Origin: Helicobacteraceae bacterium
Lineage (GTDB): Bacteria; Campylobacterota; Campylobacteria; Campylobacterales; Sulfurimonadaceae
Direction: 5' to 3'
Length of the DNA stretch: 44,907 nt
NCBI GenBank assembly: GCA_947498025.1
Contig: CANMJR010000023.1
Span: 1-44,907 of the forward strand
Within the stretch, counting starts at the first letter, position 1. Every line of letters starts with the position of its first letter. Below, piece after piece: positions 25,689 through 34,743 of this stretch. The translations under genes and the position numbers were made by a program. The notes beneath the pieces were generated by a model. The model was given only the letters and a program-made list of their open reading frames with translations, was not told the origin of the DNA and made no database searches.

Positions 25689-26273
25689 TTATTTTATTTC
25701 TAAAAACTTATGCATTTGAACACTAAGTTTAAAATGTGGGTGTTGTTGAACTAATCTGATGCAGTGCTGAATATTTGTCATATCTGGTATATGCAGACCA
25801 TTCTCTGGTTGGATATAAAGTGGTTTAGTAGTTTTAAGTTCAAGAAGAGGACTCATGTCAGTTTGTCGGTTTACAACAAATTTAAATTCATCTGCATGCG
25901 TTATATCTATATTAGTCCAATCTTTTGGGCTGTAGGTTATCCAATCTGCTTTAGAAATATTTTGAAAGTTAAATCCATTGGTTTCTATGGATACATAATA
26001 ATCATGCTTGTGTAGAACTCCAATAAATTCATTTAAATCATGTATAGAAGGTTCTCCGCCGGTTATGATAATATGTTTTGATGGGTACTCTTTTATTTCA
26101 TTTAGTATCTTTTCATAGTTATAGCTTGTATATTTTTCAGTATGAAGTAGGTCATCGCAAAATGGACATTCTAGGTTACAGCCATATAGTCGAATGAAGA
26201 TCGATGCTTTTCCTGTATGTGTTGCTTCGCCCTGAATGGAGTAAAAGATTGTAGTGACTTTTAAAGTATCCAT
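25689..26273 (-). CDS. queE: 7-carboxy-7-deazaguanine synthase (radical SAM)
   Basis: QueE makes 7-carboxy-7-deazaguanine from 6-carboxy-tetrahydropterin, the committed step toward preQ0. The 194-residue protein starts with FYSIQGEATHTGKASIFIRL and has the iron-sulfur cysteines C32, C36 and C39 in YGCNLECPFCD. Other signs are the SAM-binding ITGGEPSIHD and the C-terminal YIQPE. It is the last gene of the minus-strand dpd operon, directly abutting the DpdB-like gene. In the island it would supply precursor for DNA modification rather than tRNA queuosine. No queD or folE is present in the transposon, so the host must provide those steps. Confidence 0.93.
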   Translation of the reverse strand: MDTLKVTTIFYSIQGEATHTGKASIFIRLYGCNLECPFCDDLLHTEKYTSYNYEKILNEIKEYPSKHIIITGGEPSIHDLNEFIGVLHKHDYYVSIETNGFNFQNISKADWITYSPKDWTNIDITHADEFKFVVNRQTDMSPLLELKTTKPLYIQPENGLHIPDMTNIQHCIRLVQQHPHFKLSVQMHKFLEIK

Positions 26274-27350
26274 TTATTTGATTAATCCAATAACATAATG
26301 TCTAAACATATCAATATCCTTGCTAGTATTTTGAATATCCATAATATTTCGTTGGTATCCATTTCCAAAATCATATTTTCCATTTGACCAATCAATTTTC
26401 TCTTTTAATGGTTTTAGGTACTTCTCAAAATCAGAGGTTATAAATGATCTTTCATCTAAATAATTTGCTTTACTCTTGAGTATTTTTTTGTATAAAATAA
26501 TCTCCATGAGATTGGAAAGAGCTAAAATGCCTGCACCATGAGTTAATCTAGTCTCTTTAGGATTTATCTTCCAATCTTTAGGAAAAGTGGTTTGGACTGC
26601 TCCCCAAAAAGCATTTAATAAACTACACATAGCTTCTACATCATTCATACCCAATTCGTGCTCACTGAACGCATATAAAACACCATCAGTTAAACTTGAA
26701 TTAATAGCTTTGATTAAAGTATTGTCCTTGATGTATCCGTCTGGATAAGTATGTGTTTTTATGGAATGATAAAAAGGTGAATGAATTTGAGTATTTAATA
26801 TAGATATTAATCTATTTGGTAATTGCTTGTCTTTGTAGGTTGATGGCAATTCGCTTGTAAGTTCAGGTAATAATTCATAGATTAAAGGTTTTGGAAGAGG
26901 TTTTGTATTGTTTATAAGTAAAAACTGTTCTCTTTGTTCATCTGTGTCATCAGTAATAAATGCATTGATGGCTACTTCAAATTCATCATTTGCTAAATTT
27001 TGTAAGGCAGTAGACCTTTGTTGTCCATCAACAATTTGACCATATATTTTATTTTTTGGAATAGATAAATATCCAAAATCACTATTTTTTTCTATTGGCT
27101 CAAATTTAACATTTGAATCAAAACAAATAACTATTGAATTAGCTAAAATTGATTTTTCATCTGAGAGATAATTTACAATCTCTTTTATATGTTTTGTAAC
27201 TTCGATTCTTTGATAACCAAGTAACTTTCCTTCATTATTTCTTTTTATTCTATCTATCGAAGCGAAGGACAATATATCTTTCCCTATAGCTTTAAAACTA
27301 TATATCTCTTTGCCATGTTGATTTATTTTGATTGCCGGGAACTTTAACAT
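26274..27350 (-). CDS. DpdB-like DGQHR-domain protein 1
   Basis: This 358-residue protein is a DGQHR-domain (ParB/DndB-related) partner of DpdA; Dpd systems need such a protein for base insertion into DNA. The motif reads IVDGQQRSTAL with DGQQR at 108-112, and is followed by EQREQFLLINNTKPLPK and LTHGAGILALSNLME. It is paralogous to the protein at 28599-29708 over its whole length; shared blocks include REQF, NTKPLPK and the Leu-rich tail. It overlaps the DpdA end by 7 bases and abuts queE, so it is part of one operon. Confidence 0.8.
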   Translation of the reverse strand: MLKFPAIKINQHGKEIYSFKAIGKDILSFASIDRIKRNNEGKLLGYQRIEVTKHIKEIVNYLSDEKSILANSIVICFDSNVKFEPIEKNSDFGYLSIPKNKIYGQIVDGQQRSTALQNLANDEFEVAINAFITDDTDEQREQFLLINNTKPLPKPLIYELLPELTSELPSTYKDKQLPNRLISILNTQIHSPFYHSIKTHTYPDGYIKDNTLIKAINSSLTDGVLYAFSEHELGMNDVEAMCSLLNAFWGAVQTTFPKDWKINPKETRLTHGAGILALSNLMEIILYKKILKSKANYLDERSFITSDFEKYLKPLKEKIDWSNGKYDFGNGYQRNIMDIQNTSKDIDMFRHYVIGLIK

Positions 27351-28594
27351 TTTATATTATGACCTTTTCTTAACTCTTCTAATTCTCTTTGAAATTGCCA
27401 GAGATTATGAAAACCCCTCCGTCTATTTCTATTGGAGTTTCTAAAAATAATAGTTTCTATTTTTGCACTTTGACAGACTTCACAAGTACATTTTTGCCAG
27501 TATTTGCTTGAAAGTATATCTTTATATCTATCAAGAGGAACTTTGTCCCTGAAAATTCTTTCATAAGCTTTTAGACACTGCAATGTGTATTCTAGAGTAG
27601 TATTACCCTTATCATATTCGCGAATAGCATTGAGTGCTTGTTGTTCCATTTTTTGTGCTGTATTTTGGTTGATTACCCCTGAGGAGATCTTACGTTTAAG
27701 TGCAGCTGTTGTGTCTGATGATGGTATTCTTACTGCCGTATAATATTTAGTCGGTGCAAAATAATTGTTTTTGCTGTCTTTGAACGCTTTTATGAGTGGA
27801 GATGTGGAATCAAAACTTGTAATTTTATATTTAACAAATCTCTCTAACTGCTTTGCTTTCGCAAATCCAAGTAAGTGCATTTTAATCTCAAAACCTATTT
27901 CGTCTCTAATAGCAGCGACAATTTCTTCACATAAATTTGCATCTAAAGGAACGAGACCTCCTATGGCAATATAATCATATCCTAAAGCTACGAGAGATTT
28001 TGCGGCAGATTTCATACTTTGTGGAGACCATGCTTGAACTACACCTATTGGATGAAAATTCACATTCTGTACTCGGCATTCATGTAAAAATTCTTTTGCA
28101 TTATTGAGTGTAATGTCATATCGTTTTTGCATTGTTTCAGTAACTTTAAAGTTATCATCAAATTCTGCATCAGTATCAAATCTTTTATCATATTCAAATA
28201 TAATATGGTCGACAGACATACCATAATCAAATCCACAATCTTCGTAAAAATCGACTGTTTCTGCTACGCTATAAGGTGGCTCATCAAGCTTGTGATAACT
28301 AAAAGCACCGTTGTCTCCAAATATTTCACCATCAAAGTATCTTAAAAAGTTTTTCACACCTTGTAGCCGTAATCTTCGAGATTGTGCCGCACTGTAAGCT
28401 TTACTAGAAGATTTATATACTCCATCATCAAGCAATCCTCTTGATATTAACATCCCGTCATATGGCTTTTTTTTAAATATTTCATGGGGATATTTGTCGG
28501 TTCTTTGCAATACTCTATCAGATGAAAACTCATCATTTAAAAAATCATAATTCGGATCTATGGTATCTTGTGCATCAGCAAATATAAATTTCAT
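27344..28594 (-). CDS. dpdA: DpdA-type DNA 7-deazaguanine transglycosylase
   Basis: DpdA is a relative of bacterial tRNA-guanine transglycosylase that swaps guanine for preQ0 in DNA. In 416 residues, the catalytic aspartates fit D94 in GDNGAFSY and D262 in ITSFDSTSP. GGLVPLD (212-218) matches the substrate loop. The zinc site is C369, C371, C374 and H396. The N-terminus FIFADAQDTIDPNYDF is DpdA-like and unlike TGT. It lies between two DpdB-like genes. A true queuosine TGT is less likely, given the N-terminus and partners. Confidence 0.85.
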   Translation of the reverse strand: MKFIFADAQDTIDPNYDFLNDEFSSDRVLQRTDKYPHEIFKKKPYDGMLISRGLLDDGVYKSSSKAYSAAQSRRLRLQGVKNFLRYFDGEIFGDNGAFSYHKLDEPPYSVAETVDFYEDCGFDYGMSVDHIIFEYDKRFDTDAEFDDNFKVTETMQKRYDITLNNAKEFLHECRVQNVNFHPIGVVQAWSPQSMKSAAKSLVALGYDYIAIGGLVPLDANLCEEIVAAIRDEIGFEIKMHLLGFAKAKQLERFVKYKITSFDSTSPLIKAFKDSKNNYFAPTKYYTAVRIPSSDTTAALKRKISSGVINQNTAQKMEQQALNAIREYDKGNTTLEYTLQCLKAYERIFRDKVPLDRYKDILSSKYWQKCTCEVCQSAKIETIIFRNSNRNRRRGFHNLWQFQRELEELRKGHNIKC

Positions 28595-28598
28595 AATG

Positions 28599-29708
28599 TT
28601 ATAGCTCTTTTGTAAATCTACGTATTAAATATGCTGTTAGCAATTTTTTGTGTTGAGAGGTGTTTTGGATGTCTTTCCATTCTAGACCTAATTCTTCCCA
28701 TATTCCTGAAGACCATTTGCAGTGAGGCTTGAGTTTTGTTAACTCTTTAGTGACTCTTGCTTCTATTTTTTGATCATTTGGATCAACATTTTTCATAATG
28801 TTATCCATTAATGCACCAATTGCAAACATGCCTGTTCCATGCATTAATCTACTTTGATTTGGTGCTTTTCCCCAATCTTCATGAAATACCTTTTTAATAC
28901 AACCCCAATAGGCGTAAATAATTTTTAAAATACTTTGATAATCGGTCTCTCCACCATTTATCTGTACATAAGGGAAAAGACAACCAGATGTGCTATTAAT
29001 AGAGTTTTTGAGAATATTTATAATTGAGTTATGTGCTATTATGGGTTTAACACTTTCATCATTTTGAGTAGAAACTTTTTCTATCATGCCATAAAATGGA
29101 GATTTAGGATCGAAATTTAAATATTCTGTGATTCTTGAAGGAATCCTTCTGGAGTCAAGATCTGCTGGGAGTATAGAGTGAACTGTTGGTAAAAGTTCAT
29201 CAATTAAACCTTTTGGAAGAGGTTTGGTTTTGTTAACTCTAATAAATTGTTCTCTTTGCATTTCTAAGTCATTGGTGATAAACGCTATGACAGGGACAGG
29301 GAGTTCAGGCTTATTGCATTTGTCTAGAGCAAGGACTCTTTGTTGCCCATCAACGATCCAAGCAGGTCTAAAGCCTTCTCCTTTAATCGGAATTGTAAGC
29401 GTTCCACTCATTGAATACTTATCTGATTTTAGTTTAGTGCCTCTCGCTTTAGTGAATTTTACTTCATCAGTGATAGCTAGTAGGATAGAGTTTGGAAAAA
29501 GCACATTGTCACTATTTAAATATTCAAGAATATCGCTAACATGTTTTTTAACTTCTTTTCTTTGTAGTCCGTGCAAATTACCTTCTTCATCTCTGTGTAT
29601 TCTTGATATGTCGGCAAATTCTAAAATGTCTTTTGCTGGAATAAAAAAGCTATAGATAGTTTGATTCATTTGATGAGTTTCTAATGCTCTAACAGTAAGC
29701 GTGTCCAT
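28599..29708 (-). CDS. DpdB-like DGQHR-domain protein 2
   Basis: This 369-residue protein has WIVDGQQRVLALDK with DGQQR at 120-124, then EMQREQFIRVNKTKPLPK and LMHGTGMFAIGALMD. It parallels the protein at 26274-27350 block by block, so the two arose by duplication or have long coexisted. It lies 4 bases before dpdA and one base after the DpdC-like gene. Dpd clusters known to me carry a single DpdB, so two flanking copies are unusual. Which copy partners DpdA cannot be told from sequence. Confidence 0.8.
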   Translation of the reverse strand: MDTLTVRALETHQMNQTIYSFFIPAKDILEFADISRIHRDEEGNLHGLQRKEVKKHVSDILEYLNSDNVLFPNSILLAITDEVKFTKARGTKLKSDKYSMSGTLTIPIKGEGFRPAWIVDGQQRVLALDKCNKPELPVPVIAFITNDLEMQREQFIRVNKTKPLPKGLIDELLPTVHSILPADLDSRRIPSRITEYLNFDPKSPFYGMIEKVSTQNDESVKPIIAHNSIINILKNSINSTSGCLFPYVQINGGETDYQSILKIIYAYWGCIKKVFHEDWGKAPNQSRLMHGTGMFAIGALMDNIMKNVDPNDQKIEARVTKELTKLKPHCKWSSGIWEELGLEWKDIQNTSQHKKLLTAYLIRRFTKEL

Positions 29709-29709
29709 A

Positions 29710-30615
29710 TTAATTATCGTCCTTTATTGTAGCATTGAAAAGTTTTCCGTAGCGTTTTTGTTCAGATGCAAAACCTTTCATCCTGAGATTTTTTAAACCT
29801 TGTGTGGCACTTTTAATATTTTCTATTTTGATTTGATTTATAATAATTTTCATGAGTTCATTATCATTTAATTGCTTTCTTTGCTCGATTTTATAAGGAG
29901 CAAGTTCTGATAAAAATATATCTATATGATTTTGTAATATCTTATGATTCAATGGCAGTTCTTTAGTCATAACTTCATTAGATAACCATCTCATACATCT
30001 TTGTGAAAGGGTTATAAATGTTCCTTTTTCATAGGAATTAAATCGTGTATCAAAGCGTAAACTTCTATTTTCTATTTTGCTGGATAGTCTGTTTTTTGAA
30101 GATGATAAGATAAATATTCTTTTATCAAAAATATCTATTAAATTTTCAATAAAATCTTTTAATGCAATTAAATAATCAGATGGCAAAAAAAGAAATATAT
30201 AGGATTCAGTATTTAAACTATTTAAACTAAATTTATTAATTTTAGTCCACCATTGTTGTGTTGGATTTTCTATGTTTTTAAAATTATGAATACTATCTTC
30301 ATGCCCTTTTGAAAATGTAATACCATAAGAAGAAATCATTTCATTAGAATTTATTAAACCATGACCAGCCGACGCAATTAGAAGTTGAGTAGTAAATTTA
30401 GTAGAAAAAAAATTTTCAACATCTAAAGTAGCTTTCCAACTTGGTCCTTGATAAAGCTTTCTCGCTGGGATCTTATCTATATTATCCGAAGATAAATTTT
30501 TCTTCCATTCAGCACATGACTTCTCAATGTTTGACAAGTCATAATTCCTAAGTAAATGCTTGTCGTCAGATGTCATAGACTTAACACTTGTACAGCTAGA
30601 AATTAAATAAATCAT
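29710..30615 (-). CDS. YaaA/DUF6884-like protein, DpdC candidate
   Basis: This 301-residue protein begins MIYLISSCTSVKSM and has PARKLYQGPSWKATL and LLIASAGHGLINSNEMISSYG, the pattern of the YaaA/DUF6884 group. DpdC, which converts preQ0 in DNA to the amide form, was assigned as I recall to a related family (DUF328), so this first gene of the operon is a reasonable DpdC candidate. The C-terminal 120 residues are helical. No catalytic residues can be assigned with certainty. It heads the five-gene minus-strand operon behind an extended -10 box and a 13-bp inverted repeat. Confidence 0.55.
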   Translation of the reverse strand: MIYLISSCTSVKSMTSDDKHLLRNYDLSNIEKSCAEWKKNLSSDNIDKIPARKLYQGPSWKATLDVENFFSTKFTTQLLIASAGHGLINSNEMISSYGITFSKGHEDSIHNFKNIENPTQQWWTKINKFSLNSLNTESYIFLFLPSDYLIALKDFIENLIDIFDKRIFILSSSKNRLSSKIENRSLRFDTRFNSYEKGTFITLSQRCMRWLSNEVMTKELPLNHKILQNHIDIFLSELAPYKIEQRKQLNDNELMKIIINQIKIENIKSATQGLKNLRMKGFASEQKRYGKLFNATIKDDN

Positions 30616-30646
30616 AATACACTTTCAGTTTAATTTTATTATTTAT

Positions 30647-30713
30647 ATTATAGCAATTATTTTGTAAATATACATAGCTATTTCATGTGTTTATTAAACT
30701 GCTATGTATATTT
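30647..30713 (-). promoter_or_regulatory. Promoter and inverted-repeat operator of the dpd operon
   Basis: On the minus strand an extended -10 box (TGCTATAAT, hexamer at 30647-30652) lies 31 bases before the operon start codon. A perfect 13-bp inverted repeat, AAATATACATAGC (30666-30678) and GCTATGTATATTT (30701-30713), is separated by 22 bases. The nearer arm covers the expected -35 position, so a bound dimer or tetramer would block RNA polymerase. The rest of the gap to 30818 has an imperfect hairpin (TGGTCTTAA 30757-30765 with TTAAGACACCA 30782-30792) downstream of tniQ. Confidence 0.55.
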
Positions 30714-30818
30714 TAAATATTTCAAAAAAATTGATTTTTGTTATGGCTATAGAGTTTGGTCTTAAACTTTCATTTTGAACCTTAAGACACCAGAAAAGAA
30801 GAGTACTGTATTTTATGA

Positions 30819-31949
30819 CTAAATATAACTTTGTAAATTATTGTCATTACTACTAAAATTACACCCTAACAATTTGGTCAAATTCGCTTTATTTATGTCT
30901 TTATTGATTGATCTTAAATATCTCATGGCATGTGCTACTTCTTCTTTCGTGACTGTCATACTATGTGGCAAATACCGTGGAGTAATGCCATTAACTGCTT
31001 TTTCATACCAAAACGGCACATATGGCATTTTTGTAGTCAAGTCGTGATATGTAAGCTTGTTTGTTAGGACATAGCTTTTTAAATTGTGCGGGAAATCTTC
31101 AAATATATACATAGTCAAGCCAAAAAGTGCTGATTGTGCTTTTGCATCTATTTTTTTAAATATAGGATGGTTGACTTTTTGTTGTTTCACATCTTTTATA
31201 AGCAAAAATAGTGGATGTTTATTTATAAATTGATGTTTAGCATTTAGAAGTATAAGCTTGGATAGTTTTGAAAAAACTTCAAAAAATAAAAATGAGTAGA
31301 TTGGAGTTTTGCCAAGCAGAATATACCCATCTTGAATAATTTTGAAAATTTTGTTTTGATAGTCAAGACTTGAAATATACTTCTTGTGAATCGGCAGTTT
31401 TCTTCCTTTTTTAAGTTCAAATCCACAGTGGTGGCAGTGTGTGTAGAGCAATTTATTATCATACATCTTAGAAATATCTAGTTCGTTTTTGCAAGTGGGG
31501 CAATGTTCGTATAAACGACATTGATGCTTATGACAAATATTGTAAAAAACAACTCGCCATTTTTTTCTAAAGTATGGTATTGTGTCTTCACGCAAACAGA
31601 GAGGGCAATATTTCTGATGGGTAAAAAATATAGTCGGATTATTCTCATAGATATTTTCTTGAAGAAATCCAGAATATGTTTTTAGCATCAGAGAATGGAC
31701 ATCTATTTTATGAAGGCTTTTATCTTCGATGGTTTTTATCATATTTTCGTCTAAGGTGATATCACTCTCTGTAAGAAAAAAAGCATGAGGTCTGTAATTT
31801 AGATATTGGTTTGTAAAAGTGTGTGGATGTGTCTTGTGTGCATACGCTGTGCGAACTATCCAAGAGGATAGTATCTCATCTTCAAGTGGTATGGGAATTA
31901 TTGAAAAATTTTCATGTTTTAGTCTTGAAAAATTGACTTTTTTAATCAT
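30819..31949 (-). CDS. tniQ: TniQ/TnsD-family target-site protein
   Basis: TniQ/TnsD proteins bind the attachment site and recruit TnsC. This 376-residue protein has the TniQ N-terminus IPLEDEILSSWIVRTAYAH and a double zinc-binding region: CPLC (115-118), C139 and C144, CPTC (150-153), and C172/C175 in HCHHCGFEL. A C-terminal helical region of about 190 residues would bind DNA. It is shorter than Tn7 TnsD (508) but longer than the CRISPR-linked TniQ proteins. As the only TniQ in the element, it is the likely reader of the argJ 3' end. It overlaps tnsC by 4 bases. Confidence 0.88.
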   Translation of the reverse strand: MIKKVNFSRLKHENFSIIPIPLEDEILSSWIVRTAYAHKTHPHTFTNQYLNYRPHAFFLTESDITLDENMIKTIEDKSLHKIDVHSLMLKTYSGFLQENIYENNPTIFFTHQKYCPLCLREDTIPYFRKKWRVVFYNICHKHQCRLYEHCPTCKNELDISKMYDNKLLYTHCHHCGFELKKGRKLPIHKKYISSLDYQNKIFKIIQDGYILLGKTPIYSFLFFEVFSKLSKLILLNAKHQFINKHPLFLLIKDVKQQKVNHPIFKKIDAKAQSALFGLTMYIFEDFPHNLKSYVLTNKLTYHDLTTKMPYVPFWYEKAVNGITPRYLPHSMTVTKEEVAHAMRYLRSINKDINKANLTKLLGCNFSSNDNNLQSYI

Positions 31950-32887
31950 ATATCTTTTAAATTCATCGTCTTATGAACATTTCCAAGTGTATTGAATCCG
32001 CACTCTCTTATCTCTTTTATTGTCACTCTTTCACTGCCATTTTTTATTGAGTAGATAGCAGCTGCTTTTATAAGATTAACTATCTCTCCTATATATCCAT
32101 TACATAACTCTAGTATTTCACTTGCATCATCTTTATTAACAATTGTTGACTGTTCTTTTAAAGGAAGTTTACCAACTATTGTCGCTAGCAGACTCACATA
32201 GTTCTTATCCATTTTCCACTTTGTAAGATATTGCGGTCTGTATCTGCTACTTATTTGATCTTCAGTATTAATTGCACGCAAGGCTTCTTTTACACCGGAT
32301 AAAATCACAGGCATTGTAAGTTTACTACTCAGGTCTCTTATTGCACTCATTATTTGTTTTTGTTTTGCAGGTGAGCCATTTAGTATATTGTGTATTTCAT
32401 CTATAATTAAAACTCTGACATTTAATGTTCTGAGATAATACTCAACAAGCTTGGCTTTTGAATCAAGAGTATCTCTTGATTTGTAAGGTACATTTAACTG
32501 CTCAAGTATTGTGCTGTATAGCCTTGTTTCACTTGGCTCTGTTGGCGATATTATATAAATTACAGGTCTTCCTATTCCAGTATATTTATCAAAAAATTCA
32601 TCCGTAACCCATTCAGGTCTTTCGCCTTCAATATTGTAATCATAGGGAGGGTGCTTTTTTATAAACTGTTTTAAGAGTGAAGTTTTGCCGTTATTGCTGC
32701 TACCGACAAGTAGCGCACTGATATACCTTATTTGACCATACCCATACTTGTAAATATCTTCCATTTTGTCTAAAATATTTTGGGCGATTGGATAATCTAT
32801 CCAATACTCTTTATTGATATATTCTATTCTTTCTTCATCAGATTTGTTTAACATATCTTTTGTTTCAGGAGTTAATTCAATACTCAT
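31946..32887 (-). CDS. tnsC: AAA+ ATPase transposition regulator TnsC
   Basis: TnsC links target-site protein to transposase through ATP-dependent filaments. The 313-residue AAA+ protein shows Walker A GSSNNGKTS (62-70), Walker B VLIIDEIHNIL (159-169), a sensor-like VILSGV and arginines in SSRYRPQYLTKW. It is much shorter than Tn7 TnsC (555) and resembles TniB-size proteins, so the N- and C-terminal extensions that bind TnsD and TnsA in Tn7 are missing. It overlaps tnsB and tniQ by 4 bases each. Confidence 0.9.
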   Translation of the reverse strand: MSIELTPETKDMLNKSDEERIEYINKEYWIDYPIAQNILDKMEDIYKYGYGQIRYISALLVGSSNNGKTSLLKQFIKKHPPYDYNIEGERPEWVTDEFFDKYTGIGRPVIYIISPTEPSETRLYSTILEQLNVPYKSRDTLDSKAKLVEYYLRTLNVRVLIIDEIHNILNGSPAKQKQIMSAIRDLSSKLTMPVILSGVKEALRAINTEDQISSRYRPQYLTKWKMDKNYVSLLATIVGKLPLKEQSTIVNKDDASEILELCNGYIGEIVNLIKAAAIYSIKNGSERVTIKEIRECGFNTLGNVHKTMNLKDI

Positions 32888-34743
32888 AAATTATTCTCTT
32901 CAATATCAAATATTTTTATATCATCAAATAACTCGTCAAACATATCATCAACTTTTTTAGGTTTGGATTCTTTAATTTGAGATGTTTGTTCTTTTGACTC
33001 AATATCACTCATTTTAGGTGCTTTGCTTTTTCTGAGCTTGTGTTTCACTGTTTTTTCTTTTGCCTGTTTTTCTATCTCGGTAAGCCGTTCATATGCATCA
33101 AAAATATCATCTTCATGAATATCTTTAACACTATGCTCTTTTAAATATCTTTTTGCTGCATACATATCCCAAAGTGTCATTTTTGGTGCATGAAGCTTCC
33201 TATAATTCAATTCAAAATACTCTTTTAGTTCAGGGTCGAAGAAATACAGCTTTTGTATATTGAGCGGGTCTCGTTTGACTTTGAACTTTAGTTTATTACC
33301 GTTGTCATCTTTTTTATTTATCCAGGTTCTAAGAACATCTGAATAGTAAGTTATCCCATCCAATGTTAACCCATCTTTTTGCACAGTTCTGTGGAATGTA
33401 GGCAATAAAGTGATTCTAATAGACTCTTTATCTTCAACTATAGGCGGTATGCCGGTTCCAGGATTATCGTCATCACCAAATATTCCAATATAATACTTTT
33501 GCTTTGGTGTCATGCCAATGCCATGATGTACTCGTTTATGATAAACATTAACTATAAACTCCGTTAACCACTTAGTTATTTCATCGAGTGTCAAAGTGGC
33601 ATTTTTAATAGAATCGTATTCAGCTTTTTCTGCAACATTTGAAAATGTTGTACCTGGCAAATTGTGTATCTCTTTATTTATTGTTCCTAAAACACGCTCT
33701 ATGTGTGCTCCAAACTGTGGTCTTCCAACCGGTCTTCTAGTCATTGTCATGCCAAATTCATCACAAACTCGTTGCATATCTAGTCCGATTAGATCTTTTC
33801 CATTGTCCACTGCATATTTGGATGGAATTCCATATATCTCCCATTCACCGTCTACACCTTGTTGTTTTAGAAACTCATCTTTTGGTAAAAAAGCGTTATA
33901 CAAACACTGGCTTACACTAAAATATCCAGGTGCTTGAAGTGAGAGATAAAAGCCTGCGACCATTCTGGAATAAATATCTAGTGCAAGCGTTAAATAAGGT
34001 CTTCCTATAGGTTTCCTGAATATTGGATCTACAAGCATAATATCAAGTGGAGTGTGGTCAATTTGATAAACTTCAAGAGGAAAATTGCCTTCCGGATATT
34101 CTCCTTCAAAGTTACCAAATTCTTCATTTGCTTTTTTATGACTAAAGCGTTTTTTCATTGCAAATTTAGGGTCAATTGCTTTGATTCTATTTCGTACTGT
34201 ATTTTCATGAGGCGGAGTAAGATTTAACTTCTTACATTCAGACTTGATTGTTTTATATATTTTTGGAAAACCTGTTCTTTGTTTAGTTAAATATAGTTCT
34301 TCCACGACATCTTCAATAACTTTATTAGAAACAGTATCTATTCGACTGCCTTTTTTGCCTCTTTTATGTTTATTTGACACAAGTGAGCTTGTTTTTTCTG
34401 ATTCTTCATAAGTTTTAATCCAGCGGTATATAGTCATAGGAGTTACATTAAGTCTAGCAGCTACATCTTCAACTTCAGTTCTAGTTTTTTTTCTGAAAAC
34501 TAATTCTTTAATAGCGTCATACTTAGACTTTGCTTCACTCCATTCTTCATCGCTATATACATCTAACTGAACTTTTGCATCTTTAGGTTTTGAAGATAAA
34601 TCTTTTATCGGTACATTTATTATCTCATCTTTATTTTCTAATGAGCATATAGATAAGGTGTGAAAGTTAACTGCTTTTACAATTTCATATTCTTTGTCTT
34701 GATAAAAAACTTTTGAGCCATTTGATAAGCTTAGTTTACTCAT
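32884..34743 (-). CDS. tnsB: DDE transposase TnsB
   Basis: TnsB binds the transposon ends and cuts and joins the 3' strands. The 619-residue protein has N-terminal helix-turn-helix regions (VEDVAARLNVTPMTIYRWIKT), the RNase H-fold core and a C-terminal beta-barrel region. The catalytic triad is D229 in YQIDHTPLD, D313 in AVDNGKDLIG and E349 in HIERVLGTINKE. The Lys-rich C-terminal tail (about 570-619) probably contacts TnsC. It overlaps tnsA by 8 bases and tnsC by 4. Confidence 0.94.
   Translation of the reverse strand: MSKLSLSNGSKVFYQDKEYEIVKAVNFHTLSICSLENKDEIINVPIKDLSSKPKDAKVQLDVYSDEEWSEAKSKYDAIKELVFRKKTRTEVEDVAARLNVTPMTIYRWIKTYEESEKTSSLVSNKHKRGKKGSRIDTVSNKVIEDVVEELYLTKQRTGFPKIYKTIKSECKKLNLTPPHENTVRNRIKAIDPKFAMKKRFSHKKANEEFGNFEGEYPEGNFPLEVYQIDHTPLDIMLVDPIFRKPIGRPYLTLALDIYSRMVAGFYLSLQAPGYFSVSQCLYNAFLPKDEFLKQQGVDGEWEIYGIPSKYAVDNGKDLIGLDMQRVCDEFGMTMTRRPVGRPQFGAHIERVLGTINKEIHNLPGTTFSNVAEKAEYDSIKNATLTLDEITKWLTEFIVNVYHKRVHHGIGMTPKQKYYIGIFGDDDNPGTGIPPIVEDKESIRITLLPTFHRTVQKDGLTLDGITYYSDVLRTWINKKDDNGNKLKFKVKRDPLNIQKLYFFDPELKEYFELNYRKLHAPKMTLWDMYAAKRYLKEHSVKDIHEDDIFDAYERLTEIEKQAKEKTVKHKLRKSKAPKMSDIESKEQTSQIKESKPKKVDDMFDELFDDIKIFDIEENNL

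Noticed and set aside
27344-28594. Ordinary tRNA-guanine transglycosylase (Tgt)
   Set aside because: The zinc site is shared, but the N-terminus, the DNGAFSY motif and the two DGQHR neighbours fit DpdA better.
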